Below, one piece after another: positions 40,743 to 42,060 of a DNA stretch of 42,060 nucleotides. Position 1 is the stretch's first letter. Each line of letters opens with the position of its first letter. A program made the position numbers and the translations under genes. Source of the DNA: Bacteroidales bacterium (GTDB taxonomy: Bacteria; Bacteroidota; Bacteroidia; Bacteroidales; P3); NCBI GenBank assembly GCA_017429685.1, contig JAFROL010000039.1, positions 1 through 42,060 of the forward strand, read 5' to 3'. The notes below the pieces were generated by a model. It saw only the letters and a list, made by a program, of their open reading frames with translations, was not told the origin of the DNA and ran no database searches.

Positions 40743-41145
40743 ATATAATTCATAAACTCACCATAATTCGTTGCATTTCGATAAGCCGAATGACCAAAAC
40801 CAAGCCCGTTTGAGTTTTGGCGTGACAAGTAAACGCTCCCTTGAAATGGAACCAAGTGACGGCTCTCACATTCTTTGGGGAAATAAGACGTTTCTAGTCT
40901 TCTTGATCAGTTAATCAATCCTTCTGTGTGCTTTTATGTGGGTTCTATGGACAAATTATATCAGCCACTGAACCTTCGATGATCCTTCGACGACCCGTCA
41001 CACATCGGCTCGCTCATAAAGCATATGAAGCCCCACGCAGACCACGACGAAGATTCGGTAGTTTCCATAAATGATGTTGCCCTTCTTCTTAATAGGATCA
41101 TTAATCCTTCTTTGCGCATCATATGATTCTATTGCATTATGCATA
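40743..41145. other. Gap with no recognisable gene
   Basis: About 400 bp. Two 11-bp units CCTTCGATGAT and CCTTCGACGAC stand in tandem at 40973-40994. A minus-strand frame of 36 codons (METTESSSWSAWGF...) is open near 41070-40961, but has no promoter or recognisable content. I see no terminator for the gene at 41146. Confidence 0.5.
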
Positions 41146-41958
41146 CTAGTATTCCAGATCCTTTATTTGTGCATCCACATCCATTTCCCCAGCATCTCTT
41201 TTATAATCTTTTATCAAACAATCAAATATTCTTGTTATTCTTGGATACAATAGCTTGGTCTTTTCTTTATACGCCTCAAATATCGACACTATCGACCGCT
41301 CTTGGTCCCCACCTTCAAAACAACCCCTAACAGAAACTCCTCTACTATTATAAATCTTTGTTCTTATCGAGTCGTCAACTTTATCGTTGTTTAAATCCTC
41401 CAATAATTCACATAAAGCTGTTGGAGGATAATTCTCATCTCGAGGAATATCTCCCAATATGTCACCAACAATATGATCAATCACATTGGTTCTTTTTCTT
41501 TCTTTTGCAAGTTTGTATAATTGTTCTATATAGCGTTTCATATGGTCGCCATCAAACACGCCATCGTCGTTTTTGAAGGAAACAACATTATGCCCAAAAT
41601 GCAAAATATGAAATGCACATTCAGCAAGTAATTTTTTATTTTCTAATACTGCACCTTCTAATCTCTCGGCATCTTTATCATCCGGCAAATACACCATCTC
41701 AACAAGTTGAATCAACAATTCGGGACTTTTGGATAATTCTTTAGATAATCTCAACTCATTAACTTTTACTTCGCGTTCGATTTTTCTAAATAACACAAAT
41801 TCTATAAACACCAACGGCTTTATTACATTTGGCTCTTCAGATTTGTCAAGTTTTTCTATAATTGAAGAGATATAGTACATATCAGCACGTCTATTCCGAA
41901 CAGTGCCATTGGTAATATAATTATGGGGAGTTCTATAAATTAAATAGCTAAATTTCAT
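41146..41958 (-). CDS. Unrecognised 270-residue protein, low GC
   Basis: A soluble, helical, charged protein with no signal peptide. The N-terminal half is an all-helical segment (YYISSIIEKLDKSEEPNVIK to LIQLVEMVYLPDDKDAERLE). The C-terminal half has PRDENYPPTALCELLEDLNN and then NSRGVSVRGCFEGGDQERSI and YKRDAGEMDVDAQIKDLEY. I have an impression that NxRGVxxR-x-EGGDQER endings occur in other bacterial proteins, but I cannot name the family. The gene is much more AT-rich than the genes to its left and lies next to a possible insertion sequence, so recent acquisition is likely. The start could be 41958 or the later ATG at 41880. Confidence 0.65.
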   Translation of the reverse strand: MKFSYLIYRTPHNYITNGTVRNRRADMYYISSIIEKLDKSEEPNVIKPLVFIEFVLFRKIEREVKVNELRLSKELSKSPELLIQLVEMVYLPDDKDAERLEGAVLENKKLLAECAFHILHFGHNVVSFKNDDGVFDGDHMKRYIEQLYKLAKERKRTNVIDHIVGDILGDIPRDENYPPTALCELLEDLNNDKVDDSIRTKIYNSRGVSVRGCFEGGDQERSIVSIFEAYKEKTKLLYPRITRIFDCLIKDYKRDAGEMDVDAQIKDLEY

Positions 41959-41989
41959 TTTGTTATATCAATATTTTTTCGTATTTTTG
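41959..41989 (+). promoter_or_regulatory. Promoter of the gene running off the right edge
   Basis: TTTG (41959-41962) and TATTTTTG (41982-41989), 19 nt apart, on the plus strand, 27 nt before the ATG at 42017. It is divergent from the 270-residue gene and overlaps its start region. Confidence 0.75.
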
Positions 41990-42016
41990 CAGTATTAACA
42001 GAAAAATACAGCATCT

Positions 42017-42060
42017 ATGAAATACCGTAATAATCAAGGCATTGGATTATTTGACAAAGA
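42017..42060 (+). CDS. First codons of a gene cut by the window edge, possibly a transposase
   Basis: Fourteen codons are visible: MKYRNNQGIGLFDK, then the window ends. An opening with a short basic part followed by GLFD resembles the start of some insertion-sequence transposases of the IS5/IS1182 type, but 14 residues are too few to decide. A consensus promoter precedes it. Confidence 0.4.
   Translation, partial: MKYRNNQGIGLFDK

Noticed and set aside
40900-41120. A degenerate direct repeat (TTAATCAATCCTTCTGTG and ATTAATCCTTCTTTGCG surroundings)
   Set aside because: Only a dozen bases match well and the flanks agree poorly; probably chance in AT-rich DNA.

Overview
The window is a piece of chromosome from a member of the order Bacteroidales, probably an uncultured gut or rumen lineage (the habitat is inference). 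The evidence is: Bacteroidetes-type promoters (TAnnTTTG at -7, with TTTG 19-21 nt upstream in the best cases), little use of Shine-Dalgarno sites, an ATP-type PEP carboxykinase beside pyruvate phosphate dikinase, a Bacteroidetes-type Tgt, a giant alpha-2-macroglobulin-like protein without a thioester, a DPP5-like S9 peptidase lipoprotein, and a UvrX-type Y-family polymerase with a YolD-like partner. No rRNA genes or CRISPR arrays were seen. There is one tRNA (Arg-ACG).

Layout. 0-3.4 kb: a Crp/Fnr regulator, the abutting stumps of two divergent genes (ATC-hydrolase family and EamA transporter), an AraC regulator, and a divergent CrtC/AttH-like lipocalin-fold gene. 3.4-10.2 kb: an AT-richer accessory region. 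It starts with a leftward pair (PD-(D/E)XK-like nuclease overlapping a WYL regulator), divergent from a rightward four-gene cluster: a small unknown, a tryptophan-repeat protein, an unknown, and an HsdR-N-like nuclease. A HAD phosphatase, a small secreted protein and an unknown protein follow. 10.2-15.6 kb: LOG-family hydrolase, Y-family polymerase, NDP-sugar nucleotidyltransferase, YolD-like protein, MATE pump. 15.9-23.2 kb (leftward): pckA, ppdK, a GT4 glycosyltransferase, an MBL-fold hydrolase and an OmpR-type response regulator. 23.4-29.6 kb: a ~2,050-residue A2M-like protein. 29.7-33.8 kb (leftward): tRNA-Arg, GNAT acetyltransferase, outer-membrane barrel, ECF sigma factor, GT2 glycosyltransferase. 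33.9-37.9 kb (rightward): tgt, S9 peptidase, zinc-ribbon membrane protein. 38.2-40.6 kb (leftward): a winged-helix regulator with a membrane protein, a short unknown, and a PfkB kinase. The right end has an unrecognised 270-residue protein and the first codons of a gene, possibly a transposase.

Two things stand out. First, the divergent unit at 3.7-7.9 kb has two predicted nucleases, a WYL regulator and two or three unrecognised proteins around one bidirectional promoter. It looks like an uncharacterised defence-type cassette, but that is inference from domain content and layout. Second, the spaces between the housekeeping genes are filled with families of short degenerate repeats: 7-bp GGAAARC units, GACCTGTGAC, ATTCAC, TTGAAAG, GCTCGC..GAGATCTTG, TAATTCCTGG, and 24-26-bp palindromes. 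They recur kilobases apart and are often arranged as inverted copies that fold into stem-loops after stop codons. The 7-bp family also lies inside the A2M gene without breaking its frame, where it encodes an imperfect seven-residue repeat, and another family forms the last residues of the MATE gene.
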